From Prauserella rugosa (lineage in GTDB: Bacteria > Actinomycetota > Actinomycetes > Mycobacteriales > Pseudonocardiaceae), in NCBI RefSeq assembly GCF_000719975.1, contig NZ_JOIJ01000005.1, forward strand, positions 248,001 to 312,000: 64,000 nucleotides of DNA. The letters run 5' to 3'. Position 1 is the first letter of the stretch, and each line of letters begins with the position of its first letter. Both the position numbers and the translations under genes were made by a program. The notes under the pieces were generated by a model that saw only the letters and a program-made list of their open reading frames with translations, had not been told where the DNA came from and searched no databases. Of the stretch, positions 37,146-46,380 are shown piece by piece.

Positions 37146-37820
37146 TCAGTACAGGACGAGCCAGATCGCGATGTAGTGGCAGATCGCCGCCAGCACCGTG
37201 CAGGCGTGGAAGAACTCGTGGTAGCCGAACGTGCGTGGCCAGAAGTTCGGCCACCGCGTGGCGTAGAAGATCGAACCGACGGTGTAGAGCGCGCCGCCGA
37301 CCAGAAGCAGCACCAGCGCGGCGACACCGCCGTTGACGGCGAGCTCGGGCAGGACGAACACCGCGACCCAGCCGAGCGCCACGTAGATCGGCACCCCGAG
37401 CCATCGGGGCGCCTTCGGCCACAGCATCTTCAGTGCCACGCCTGCCACCGCCCCCGTCCACACCACGGTGAGGACGACGTACCCGGTGGGTTGCGACATC
37501 GCCAGCAACGTGAACGGGGTGTAGGTCCCCGCGATGAACAGGAAGATCATCGAGTGGTCGGCGCGCTTCATCCACTGGTAGCCGCGAGGGCTCCAGATGT
37601 GGCGGTGGTACAGCGCGCTCACGCCAAACAGACCGAGCACCGTGGCGCCGTAGACCGACGTCGCCAGTGCGGCGAGGCCGGACACGGTCGACGCGGCGAG
37701 CGCGATCAGCGTTGCGCCCGCGGCGACGGCCCCGAAGAAGCTCCAGAAATGGAGGTGGCCGCGGAGCCGTGGGCGGTCTTCGACGGACTTCGACGGACGC
37801 GGTTCGGTCAGGGTGCTCAC
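37146..37820 (-). CDS. PAQR/hemolysin III family membrane protein
   Basis: A 224-residue protein with seven predicted helices and the family's metal-site blocks SALYHRHIWSP, HSMIFLFIAGTYTPF and GYHEFFHACTVLAAICHY. Bacterial members are called hemolysin III or TrhA and are linked to membrane energetics and unsaturated lipid balance; haemolysis is not a safe inference. The GTG at 37820 is chosen because TAACCT lies 7 bp upstream; a GTG at 37877 is possible. It is divergent from the Z-prenyl synthase, as Rv1085c is from Rv1086. Confidence 0.85.
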   Translation of the reverse strand: MSTLTEPRPSKSVEDRPRLRGHLHFWSFFGAVAAGATLIALAASTVSGLAALATSVYGATVLGLFGVSALYHRHIWSPRGYQWMKRADHSMIFLFIAGTYTPFTLLAMSQPTGYVVLTVVWTGAVAGVALKMLWPKAPRWLGVPIYVALGWVAVFVLPELAVNGGVAALVLLLVGGALYTVGSIFYATRWPNFWPRTFGYHEFFHACTVLAAICHYIAIWLVLY

Positions 37821-37939
37821 CCTTTCAAGGTTACGGATCCGTAGGTGGCGTCTGCATCCTCGAGCAGTGAACGTCACGTGGCGGCCCCGCCACCCGATCC
37901 ACGTACGCCGTGATCCGGGCAGGCGTACGCTGCCTGGAC

Positions 37940-38719
37940 GTGAGTCTTCGGTCGTTCGCCTCCAAGGTCGTGTACCGCCTCTACTCGTGGCGGCTGCAGC
38001 AGCAGTCCGCGGGGAAGCATCCCCGCCACATCGGCATCATTCTCGACGGTAACCGCAGGTGGGCCCGTGAAGCGGGCTTCACCGACGTCAACGGTGGTCA
38101 CCGCGTCGGCGCCAAGCGCATCGAGAACTTCCTGACGTGGTGCAGGGAGGCGGGCGTCGAGGTCGTCACGCTGTTCCTGCTCTCCACCGACAACGTCCGC
38201 AACCGTGCGAACGAAGAGGTGCAGGCGCTGCTGCAGATCATCCCGGACGTGGTCGACGAGCTGGCCGCGCCGGGCAATCCGTGGCGGCTGTCGATCGTCG
38301 GCTCGCAGGAGATGTTGCCCGCGGAGGTCGCGACCAGGCTCACCGCGGCGGCTCAGCGCACCGACGGCAGGAAGGGCATGGTCGTCAACGTCGCGGTCGG
38401 CTACGGGGGACGGCAGGAGATCGCGGACGCCGTCCGCAAGCTGCTCCGCCAGCACGCCGACGAGGGCACGTCCATCCGGGAGCTCGCCAAGATTCTGGAT
38501 GTCGACCATATCTCCGAACATTTGTATACTTCGGGGCAGCCGGACCCGGATCTCATCATTCGGACGTCCGGAGAACAGCGCTTGTCCGGTTTTCTGCTGT
38601 GGCAATCGGCGCACTCCGAATTCTGGTTCACCGAGGCTTATTGGCCGGCATTTCGCCGGGTCGACTTCCTGCGCGCGTTGCGGGACTACGCGGTGCGGAA
38701 TCGACGATACGGAGGCTGA
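37940..38719 (+). CDS. Short-chain Z-isoprenyl diphosphate synthase (Rv1086-like)
   Basis: A 259-residue cis-prenyltransferase of the UppS family. The catalytic aspartate is in GIILDGNRRWAR, and the C-terminal block RTSGEQRLSGFLLWQSAHSE is nearly the same as in M. tuberculosis Rv1086, which makes Z,E-farnesyl diphosphate as the primer for decaprenyl phosphate. The GTG at 37940 has TACGCT 8 bp upstream and no ribosome site; GTG 37910 is the alternative. The codon use near 38500-38650 is less GC-rich than elsewhere. Confidence 0.92.
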   Translation: MSLRSFASKVVYRLYSWRLQQQSAGKHPRHIGIILDGNRRWAREAGFTDVNGGHRVGAKRIENFLTWCREAGVEVVTLFLLSTDNVRNRANEEVQALLQIIPDVVDELAAPGNPWRLSIVGSQEMLPAEVATRLTAAAQRTDGRKGMVVNVAVGYGGRQEIADAVRKLLRQHADEGTSIRELAKILDVDHISEHLYTSGQPDPDLIIRTSGEQRLSGFLLWQSAHSEFWFTEAYWPAFRRVDFLRALRDYAVRNRRYGG

Positions 38720-39048
38720 CCGGGCGAGGGGCGGACCGTCGGTCGATGACGCGCCGATTGTGGGTCTTGACCTGCGTCGATGGTGAGTGCTAGGCGGCTG
38801 TGGATCACCGCCGAGGGGCATGGATCTTGTCCTCGCGAGGCCGGAACTGGTATAGCGCGATCGCGTTCGTAATGGCGACGAAACCGTTGGGCTTTCCCGG
38901 TGAAGAAAACGACGTCAAGTCCCGGTCCCGGTGACTTTCGGTATCGATCACCGGGTCTCGATGTCCCCGCACCGGCGTTCACATGACAAATCGGTGAATC
39001 ACCTGCCTGGCTGCCTGCATTCGACGGCGTGCGGCGGTAGCTTCGCGG
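38720..39048. other. Intergenic region without recognised gene
   Basis: This 329-bp spacer between the Z-prenyl synthase and the small gene before phoH2 is less GC-rich than its flanks. No convincing coding frame, RNA gene or mobile element is visible. A TAGCTT box at 39038-39043 near its end is the likely promoter of the next operon. Confidence 0.5.
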
Positions 39049-39270
39049 GTGACGGACCACGAACCGATGTGGTTCGTCACGGGAGGCCCTGGTCGTGGCA
39101 GTGGAACAGCGAACGGCGAAGCCGTTCAAGCGCACGAGGGGGCCGGCACCGGGCCCTCGTGGGCGCGTGACCTGACGTTCCGGCGTCGGATCAGCGACCA
39201 GCCAGGGCAGTGCCCGGCCCAGCGAAGTGCGGGCGTGGTGCCAACGCCCCTGAGGGAGATGCCGTCGTGA
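39049..39270 (+). CDS. Candidate PhoAT-type small antitoxin upstream of phoH2
   Basis: A 73-residue frame starting [19 protein letters not shown]. Its TGA overlaps the phoH2 GTG start by four bases (GTGA). TAGCTT lies 5 bp before its own GTG, suggesting a leaderless operon mRNA. In mycobacteria the antitoxin PhoAT is a small, poorly annotated gene just upstream of phoH2; here the evidence is position, overlap and promoter, not sequence likeness. The frame contains a GC-rich hairpin (CACGAGGG...CCCTCGTG, 39133-39161) that could also regulate translation of phoH2. Confidence 0.5.
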   Translation: MTDHEPMWFVTGGPGRGSGTANGEAVQAHEGAGTGPSWARDLTFRRRISDQPGQCPAQRSAGVVPTPLREMPS

Positions 39271-40661
39271 CTGCGCAGCGTTTGCCCCGAGATGCCTCCG
39301 GCCCCGCTACGACCGGCGCCCCGGGTTTCGAACCCGACGCCGCAGGATCCCCAGGTCAGCCCAGGACTTTCGTACTCGACACGTCCGTGTTGCTGTCCGA
39401 CCCGTGGGCGATGACCAGATTCGCCGAACACCCGGTGGTCCTGCCGATCGTGGTGATCAACGAGCTGGAAGGTAAGCGGCACCACCCCGAGCTGGGCTGG
39501 TTCGCGCGGGAAGCCCTCCGGCTGCTCGACGACCTGCGCCGTACCCACGGGCGCCTCGACGCGCCCGTGCCGATCGGTGACGCGGGCGGAACGATCCACG
39601 TCGAGCTCAACCACTCGGATCCGACGGTCCTGCCGCCCGGGTTCCGCACCGAGGCCAACGACCACCGCATCCTGGCGTGCTCGCTGAACCTGGCGAAGGA
39701 GCGCGAAGGCGCGGTCACGCTGGTCACCAAGGACATTCCGTTGCGGGTCAAGGCCGGTGCGGTCGGCCTGACCGCCGACGAGTACCGCGCCGAGGAGGTC
39801 ACGCCGTCCGGGTGGACCGGCACGGCCGACCTCGACGTGCCGCAGGAGGCCATCGACGAGATGTTCTCCTCCGGTTCGGCCGACCTGTCCGACTTCGGCG
39901 TGCCGGACGCGGCCGAACTGCCGTGCCACACGGGTCTGCGACTGCTCGCGGGCACGACCAGTGCGCTGGGCCGCGTGACGCAGGACAAGCAGGTCAAGCT
40001 CGTCCGCGGCGACCGCGAGGCCTTCGGCCTGCACGGGCGTTCGGCCGAACAGCGCATCGCGCTCGACCTGTTGCTCGACCAGGAGGTCGGCATCGTCTCG
40101 CTCGGCGGCAGGGCGGGCACCGGTAAGTCGGCGCTGGCGCTGTGCGCGGGACTCGAAGCGGTGCTGGAACGCGGGATGCACCGCAAGGTCGTCGTGTTCC
40201 GCCCGGTCTACGCGGTCGGCGGGCAGGATCTCGGCTACCTGCCGGGGTCCGAGAACGAGAAGATGCAGCCCTGGGCGCAGGCGGTGTTCGACACGCTCGG
40301 CGCGCTGGTGAGTCAGGAGGTCGTCGACGAGGTCCTCGACCGCGGCATGCTCGAGGTGCTGCCGTTGACCCACATCCGCGGCCGGTCGCTGCACGACTCG
40401 TTCGTGATCGTCGACGAGGCGCAGTCCCTCGAGCGCAACGTGCTGCTCACGGTGCTGTCCCGCCTCGGTGCGGCCTCGCGGGTGGTGCTCACCCACGACG
40501 TCGCGCAGCGGGACAACCTGCGCGTCGGTAGGCACGACGGGGTCTCGGCGGTGATCGAGAAGCTCAAGGGGCATCCGCTGTTCGCCCACGTCACGCTGAC
40601 GCGCTCGGAGCGTTCCCCGATCGCCGCCCTGGTGACCGAGATGCTGGAGTACCACGGCTGA
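39267..40661 (+). CDS. phoH2: PhoH2: PIN-domain RNase fused to PhoH ATPase/helicase
   Basis: A 464-residue protein. Residues about 34-180 are a PIN nuclease domain with acidic residues in [27 protein letters not shown] and TKDIPLR. Residues about 245-464 are the PhoH domain with Walker [13 protein letters not shown] and Walker [11 protein letters not shown]. PhoH2 proteins unwind and cut RNA and act as the toxin of the PhoAT-PhoH2 pair. The GTG at 39267 is chosen for its overlap with the preceding small gene and because GAGGGAG lies upstream. It corresponds to Rv1095. Confidence 0.93.
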   Translation: MTAQRLPRDASGPATTGAPGFEPDAAGSPGQPRTFVLDTSVLLSDPWAMTRFAEHPVVLPIVVINELEGKRHHPELGWFAREALRLLDDLRRTHGRLDAPVPIGDAGGTIHVELNHSDPTVLPPGFRTEANDHRILACSLNLAKEREGAVTLVTKDIPLRVKAGAVGLTADEYRAEEVTPSGWTGTADLDVPQEAIDEMFSSGSADLSDFGVPDAAELPCHTGLRLLAGTTSALGRVTQDKQVKLVRGDREAFGLHGRSAEQRIALDLLLDQEVGIVSLGGRAGTGKSALALCAGLEAVLERGMHRKVVVFRPVYAVGGQDLGYLPGSENEKMQPWAQAVFDTLGALVSQEVVDEVLDRGMLEVLPLTHIRGRSLHDSFVIVDEAQSLERNVLLTVLSRLGAASRVVLTHDVAQRDNLRVGRHDGVSAVIEKLKGHPLFAHVTLTRSERSPIAALVTEMLEYHG

Positions 40662-40678
40662 CCCCGGCTTTACGGCTC

Positions 40679-40782
40679 CCGAGGGCCCCATGGTTGCACT
40701 CAACGCAACTAATCTTCCCTTCGCGTGGAACGACCCGCGAAGGGAAGAAAAGTTGCACTCAACGCGACCATGGGGCCCTCGG
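40679..40782. repeat. 104-bp imperfect inverted repeat between phoH2 and guaB1
   Basis: The outer arms CCGAGGGCCCCATGGT and ACCATGGGGCCCTCGG and the inner arms CTTCCCTTCGCG and CGCGAAGGGAAG pair perfectly. Between them each arm carries TTGCACTCAACGC in the same orientation, so the middle pairs only in part. It starts 18 bp after the phoH2 stop and ends 5 bp before the guaB1 stop. It surely ends transcription both ways, but it is far longer and more elaborate than the other terminators here and looks like a repetitive intergenic element. Confidence 0.85.
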
Positions 40783-40787
40783 GTGCA

Positions 40788-42242
<1,455 letters not shown>

Positions 42243-42285
42243 TCAGCGTACTGGACGAGCCGGGAGAAAGCGGGTGCCGCACTCG

Positions 42286-43248
42286 TCAGGCGCGTTCGCG
42301 AGCCATGGCCGACAGTCTGCCTGCCAGGCGTTCGGCGGCCTCGCGCAGCTCGGGAGGGTCGAGGATCTCGCAGTCGAACGGCAGGCGGGCGATGTGCAGG
42401 GCGACCCAGTCCAGGTCGTCGCCACCCGAGACCAGCAGGCACCGTCCGGGCGATTCGGGCGTGAGCTGGGCGGCCTGCGGCGGCACGTGTTCGGCCACCC
42501 GGTCGACGTCGGCGTGGACGAGCACCCGTGCGACGTGCCGGTACGGCGACGACGTGACCGACCGCTGGACGAACGCAACCGGATCCGGGTGCTCCCGCGG
42601 CCGGAACCGCCACGTGGTCGCTTCGACGTCGCGCATCCGGTCGAGCCGGAAGGTGCGCCAGTCCTGCCTGTCGACGTCCCACGCCATGAGGTACCAGCGC
42701 CGGCTCGTGGCCACCATGCGGACGGGTTCGACGGTGCGGGCGCGCTCCTGGCCGCGCATCGTGGTGTAGCCGAACCGGGCGCGGACGCTGTCCCGGCAGG
42801 CTCTCGCGATGGTCAGCAGGACGTCTGCGTCGACCTGGGTGCCCGGAGCGACGAGCGTGTCGGTGGCGGCGTGCACGGCGCGCACCTCGCTGCGCAGCCG
42901 GGGCGGCATCACCTGGTCGAGCTTGGCCAGCACCCGCACCGCTGCCTCGCCGGTGCCTGCGACGGTGCCGCCGGAGGCCACGCGCAGCGACACCGCGGTG
43001 GCGATGGCCTCGCCGTCGTCGAGCAGCAGCGGCGGCAGGCGGGTGCCCGCGCCGAGCTGGTAGCCGCCTCCGACGCCCGCCGTGGCGTGCACCGGGTAGC
43101 CCAGGGTGCGCAGCCGTTCGACGTCGCGGCGCACGCTGCGCTGCGTGACGCCCAGCTCCTCCGCCAGCTGCGAGGCCGTCCACGTCGGCCTGCGTTGCAG
43201 CAGTTCCAGCAGCCGCAGCACCCGCTGGGTCGTCGCCTCGACGGTCAT
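42286..43248 (-). CDS. WYL-domain transcription regulator
   Basis: A 320-residue regulator: an N-terminal DeoR-like winged helix (WTASQLAEELGVTQRSVRRDVERLRTLGY) and a WYL domain (about residues 140-240, with RRWYLMAWDVDRQDWRTFRLDRM), which binds small ligands or nucleic acid, then a C-terminal WCX segment. It is divergent from the DinB-VOC pair with a perfect palindrome between them. Confidence 0.88.
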   Translation of the reverse strand: MTVEATTQRVLRLLELLQRRPTWTASQLAEELGVTQRSVRRDVERLRTLGYPVHATAGVGGGYQLGAGTRLPPLLLDDGEAIATAVSLRVASGGTVAGTGEAAVRVLAKLDQVMPPRLRSEVRAVHAATDTLVAPGTQVDADVLLTIARACRDSVRARFGYTTMRGQERARTVEPVRMVATSRRWYLMAWDVDRQDWRTFRLDRMRDVEATTWRFRPREHPDPVAFVQRSVTSSPYRHVARVLVHADVDRVAEHVPPQAAQLTPESPGRCLLVSGGDDLDWVALHIARLPFDCEILDPPELREAAERLAGRLSAMARERA

Positions 43249-43266
43249 GGGTCCGATCGTGGCACA

Positions 43267-43293
43267 GAATGCGGACCGAATCTGTCCGCATTC
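43267..43293. promoter_or_regulatory. Candidate WYL-regulator operator
   Basis: GAATGCGGAC (43267-43276) and GTCCGCATTC (43284-43293) are perfect inverted copies with a 7-bp spacer, in the promoter region shared by the WYL gene and the dinB-like gene. Confidence 0.75.
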
Positions 43294-43310
43294 ACTGTCA
43301 GAGTGCTCGT

Positions 43311-43865
43311 ATGACCGACAACGCGCTCCTGCTCGACCAGATCACCTGGCACTGGGACAACCAGGCCCGCACACGGTTGGAGGGACTCACCGACGACGAA
43401 TACCTCTGGGAACCGGCGCCCGGCGCCTGGAACGTGCGCCCGCGTGGCACGAGTACCGCGCCCATCCAGGGCGGCTCGGGTGCGATGACGATCGACTTCG
43501 CCGTCCCCACACCCGATCCGCCGCCGGTGACGACGATCGCGTGGCGACTGGGACACGTGATCGTCGGCGTGCTGGCGATGCGCAACGCCGCCCACTTCGG
43601 ACGTTCCGCCACCGACTACAACGCGTTCGAGTACGCCGCGACGGCCGGCGAGGCGCTCGCCCAGCTCGACGCCGAGTACGCCACCCGGATTGCGGGCGTC
43701 GAGGCGTTGGGCGAGGACGGGCTCGCGCGCCCGTGCGGTCCGGCCGAGGGCGAGTTCGCCGACAGTTCGATGGCCCGCCTCGTCCTGCACATCCACCGCG
43801 AGCTCATCCACCACCTCGCCGAGGTCGCCCTGCTGCGCGACCTGTACCTCCGGAGAACCGCATGA
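43311..43865 (+). CDS. DinB superfamily protein
   Basis: A 184-residue four-helix metal-binding protein of the DinB/YfiT type, some members of which are thiol (mycothiol or bacillithiol) transferases. Likely metal histidines are in WRLGHVIVGVL and LHIHRELIHHLAEV. The ATG at 43311 has CAGAGT 6 bp upstream; the frame upstream of it overlaps the operator and is unlikely to be translated. Its stop overlaps the VOC gene. Confidence 0.83.
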   Translation: MTDNALLLDQITWHWDNQARTRLEGLTDDEYLWEPAPGAWNVRPRGTSTAPIQGGSGAMTIDFAVPTPDPPPVTTIAWRLGHVIVGVLAMRNAAHFGRSATDYNAFEYAATAGEALAQLDAEYATRIAGVEALGEDGLARPCGPAEGEFADSSMARLVLHIHRELIHHLAEVALLRDLYLRRTA

Positions 43866-44302
43866 CCGCCCGAACCCTGCAGATCACGATCGACGCCGCC
43901 GATCCCGAAGCGCTCGGCACGTTCTGGGCCGAGGTGCTCGGCTACCGGCAGATGGACCCGCCCGGCGGTCATGCCACCTGGGACGAGGCACTCGCCGCGA
44001 TGGGTGTTCCGGAGGAGCGGTGGAACGACGCCAACGCGATCGTCGATCCCGAGGGCCACGGCCCGCGAATCTTCCTGCAACGTGTCGACGACGCGAAGAC
44101 GGCCAAGAACCGCCTGCACATCGACGTCCGTGCCGCCGAAGGGCTCGAGGGCGACGCGCGGATGGACGCGCTGGAGGCCGAGGCGGCGCGGCTCGTGACG
44201 CTCGGCGCGAAGCGACTCGAACGGTTCGAGCCGGCACCGCCGCTGGGTGCGGGATGGATCGTCATGGCGGATCCGGAGGACAACGAGTTCTGCCTCGACT
44301 GA
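43862..44302 (+). CDS. VOC family (glyoxalase-like) protein
   Basis: A 146-residue single-domain VOC protein (LQITIDAADPEALGTFWAEV at the start, IVMADPEDNEFCLD at the end). The ATG overlaps the DinB stop (ATGA), so both are made from one mRNA under the WYL regulator. Together they may detoxify an electrophile, but the substrate is unknown. Confidence 0.82.
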   Translation: MTARTLQITIDAADPEALGTFWAEVLGYRQMDPPGGHATWDEALAAMGVPEERWNDANAIVDPEGHGPRIFLQRVDDAKTAKNRLHIDVRAAEGLEGDARMDALEAEAARLVTLGAKRLERFEPAPPLGAGWIVMADPEDNEFCLD

Positions 44303-44321
44303 GGGCGACGGTCGGCGACGT

Positions 44322-44360
44322 GGTCCACGGATCCACCCGGAAGCGGGCTCCGTGTGGACC
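44322..44360 (+). terminator. Imperfect terminator hairpin
   Basis: GGTCCACGGA pairs with TCCGTGTGGACC with one bulged base, 20 bp after the VOC gene. Confidence 0.5.
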
Positions 44361-44516
44361 CGCTGCGCAGCAGGGACGCTCGGGGCGTGACAGCGGCGTT
44401 GCCGGCTGGTTTCCGCTCGTCGCTCGCCGCGCTCGACGTCTGGCCTCGGCGCGGGTTGTGCGTTAGGAAGGCAGACGGAACCCGCGCGGAAGGGCGGTTC
44501 GACCGAAGGAGGCCTC

Positions 44517-45515
44517 GTGGACGTCGTCGACTACACCCCGACCCCGGAGCAGTACGCGTGGACGTTCGGGGGTGTCGCACCGTCGCACCGGATCAAGCCG
44601 GGAACGCTTCTGCGACTGTGGACCGACGACGCCTTCTGCGGCCGCCTGCGCGACGTCACTGACCTGCCCAGCGCGTCGCTGAACATGCCGTACGTCAACC
44701 CGCAGACCGGACCGTTCCATGTGGAGGGTGCCGAGCCGGGGGACACGCTGGCACTGCACATCGTCGACCTCACGCCCGCACGCGGGTGGGGCGCCTCCAC
44801 GACGATCCCCCTGTTCGGTGGTCTCACGGGTACGGACCGCACGGCGCTGCTGCAGGACCCGCTGCCCGAGCAGACGTGGATCTACGAGGTCAACAGCGAC
44901 CGTGGCACGGTGGAGTTCGCCGCGCAGTCGACGGACCTGACACTCGAACTGCCGATCGCCCCGATGCTCGGCACGGTCGGCGTGGCACCCGCGGCGGGGG
45001 AGGCGCGGTCGTCGCTCGTGCCCGACGTCTTCGGCGGAAACATGGACACTCCGGAGATGAAACCCGGCGTGACGTGCTACCTCGGGGTCAATGTGGACGG
45101 AGCGCTGTTCTCCGTCGGTGACGGGCACTACCGCCAGGGCGAGGGCGAATCCTGCGGTACGGCCGTGGAAGGCGCCATGCACGTGACCCTGCTGGTCGAC
45201 CTGATCAAGGGCGGTGGTCCGGCGTGGCCGCGCATCGAATCGGACGAGTACCTCACCGTCATCGGCTCGAGCAGACCGCTCGAGGACGCGTGGCGGGCGA
45301 GCCAGGTGGACATGATCCGCTGGCTCGGCGAGCTGTACGGCCTCGACGCCATGGACGGCTACCAACTCGTCACGCAGATCAGCGAGTCGCCGCTGGCGAA
45401 CGTGTGCGACGCCAACTACAGCGCCGCCACGAAACTCCCCAAGACTCTGCTGCCCGCCGCAGACCCCTACGACGCCATGCACCGCAGCCTGCGGGAGCAG
45501 GCCGCGGCACTGTGA
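44517..45515 (+). CDS. Acetamidase/formamidase family amidase
   Basis: A 332-residue enzyme of the FmdA/AmdA family that hydrolyses short amides to ammonia and the acid. Family blocks include SASLNMPYVNPQTGPFHVEGA, FGGNMDTPEM, LGVNVDGALFSVGDGHYRQGEGE and GTAVEGAM. The GTG start has AAGGAGG 5 bases upstream. A dehydrogenase gene follows 69 bp downstream and may be cotranscribed. The true substrate is unknown. Confidence 0.87.
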   Translation: MDVVDYTPTPEQYAWTFGGVAPSHRIKPGTLLRLWTDDAFCGRLRDVTDLPSASLNMPYVNPQTGPFHVEGAEPGDTLALHIVDLTPARGWGASTTIPLFGGLTGTDRTALLQDPLPEQTWIYEVNSDRGTVEFAAQSTDLTLELPIAPMLGTVGVAPAAGEARSSLVPDVFGGNMDTPEMKPGVTCYLGVNVDGALFSVGDGHYRQGEGESCGTAVEGAMHVTLLVDLIKGGGPAWPRIESDEYLTVIGSSRPLEDAWRASQVDMIRWLGELYGLDAMDGYQLVTQISESPLANVCDANYSAATKLPKTLLPAADPYDAMHRSLREQAAAL

Positions 45516-45584
45516 CTTTCGGTGGCACTGTGATTCCGATGGTGCTGTGAGGCCCGGACACACCGACGATACGGAGGAGAACGC

Positions 45585-46346
45585 ATGGACCTGGGACTCG
45601 AAGGGCTGAAGGCGCTCGTCACCGGTGGCACCAAGGGAATCGGCGGCGCGATCGTGCGCACGTTGGCCGGCGAGGGCGCATCGGTGTCGCTGTGTGCCCG
45701 CACGGAGTCCGATGTGGACGCCGCGGTCGCGGAGCTGCGGGGCAAGGGATGCACCGTCACCGGCGGCGCGGTGGACGTGGCCGACGCCGACAGCATCACC
45801 CGGTGGGTCACCTCGAGCGCGGAGGAACTCGGCGGGGTCGACATCGTGGTGGCCAACGTCAGCGCGCTCGCCATCCCGGACAGCGAGGAGAACTGGAACA
45901 CCAGCTTCCAGGTCGACCTGATGCACACGGTGCGGACCGTCAACGCCGCCATGCCGCATCTCGAGCGCAGCAGCGCCGGCTCGATCGTCACGATCTCGAG
46001 TGTGTCCGGCCGCGAGGTCGACTTCGCCGCCGGTCCGTACGGCACGTTCAAGGCGGCGATCGTCCACTACACGCAGGGCCTGGCCCACCAGCTGGCCGGC
46101 AAGCCGATCAGGGCGAACAGCGTTTCTCCCGGCAACACGTACTTTCCGGGCGGCATCTGGGCGAGCAACGAGGAGAACAACCCCGAGTTCTTCGAACACG
46201 CGTTGTCGCTGAACCCGACCGGCCGCATGGGCACACCGCAGGAGGTCGCCAACGCCGTGGCGTTCCTGGCCAGCCCCGCGGCGAGCTTCATCACCGGCAC
46301 CAACCTCGTCGTCGACGGCGCGCTCACCCGCGGCGTGCAGCTCTGA
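45585..46346 (+). CDS. Short-chain dehydrogenase/reductase
   Basis: A 253-residue NAD(P)-dependent oxidoreductase. The cofactor motif is TGGTKGIG (residues 13-20), the catalytic serine lies in VTISSVSG, and the YxxxK pair is in GPYGTFKAAI. VANVSA replaces the usual NNAG. ACGGAGGAG precedes the ATG. The substrate is unknown; cotranscription with the amidase suggests a shared pathway. Confidence 0.87.
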   Translation: MDLGLEGLKALVTGGTKGIGGAIVRTLAGEGASVSLCARTESDVDAAVAELRGKGCTVTGGAVDVADADSITRWVTSSAEELGGVDIVVANVSALAIPDSEENWNTSFQVDLMHTVRTVNAAMPHLERSSAGSIVTISSVSGREVDFAAGPYGTFKAAIVHYTQGLAHQLAGKPIRANSVSPGNTYFPGGIWASNEENNPEFFEHALSLNPTGRMGTPQEVANAVAFLASPAASFITGTNLVVDGALTRGVQL

Positions 46347-46380
46347 CGTCGCGGGTCCGGGGTGCGGGTCGGGTGACCGG

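Noticed and set aside
39057..39161. Two hairpins before phoH2 considered as a c-di-AMP or other riboswitch
   Set aside because: No match to conserved riboswitch core sequences; both hairpins lie within the small open frame before phoH2.
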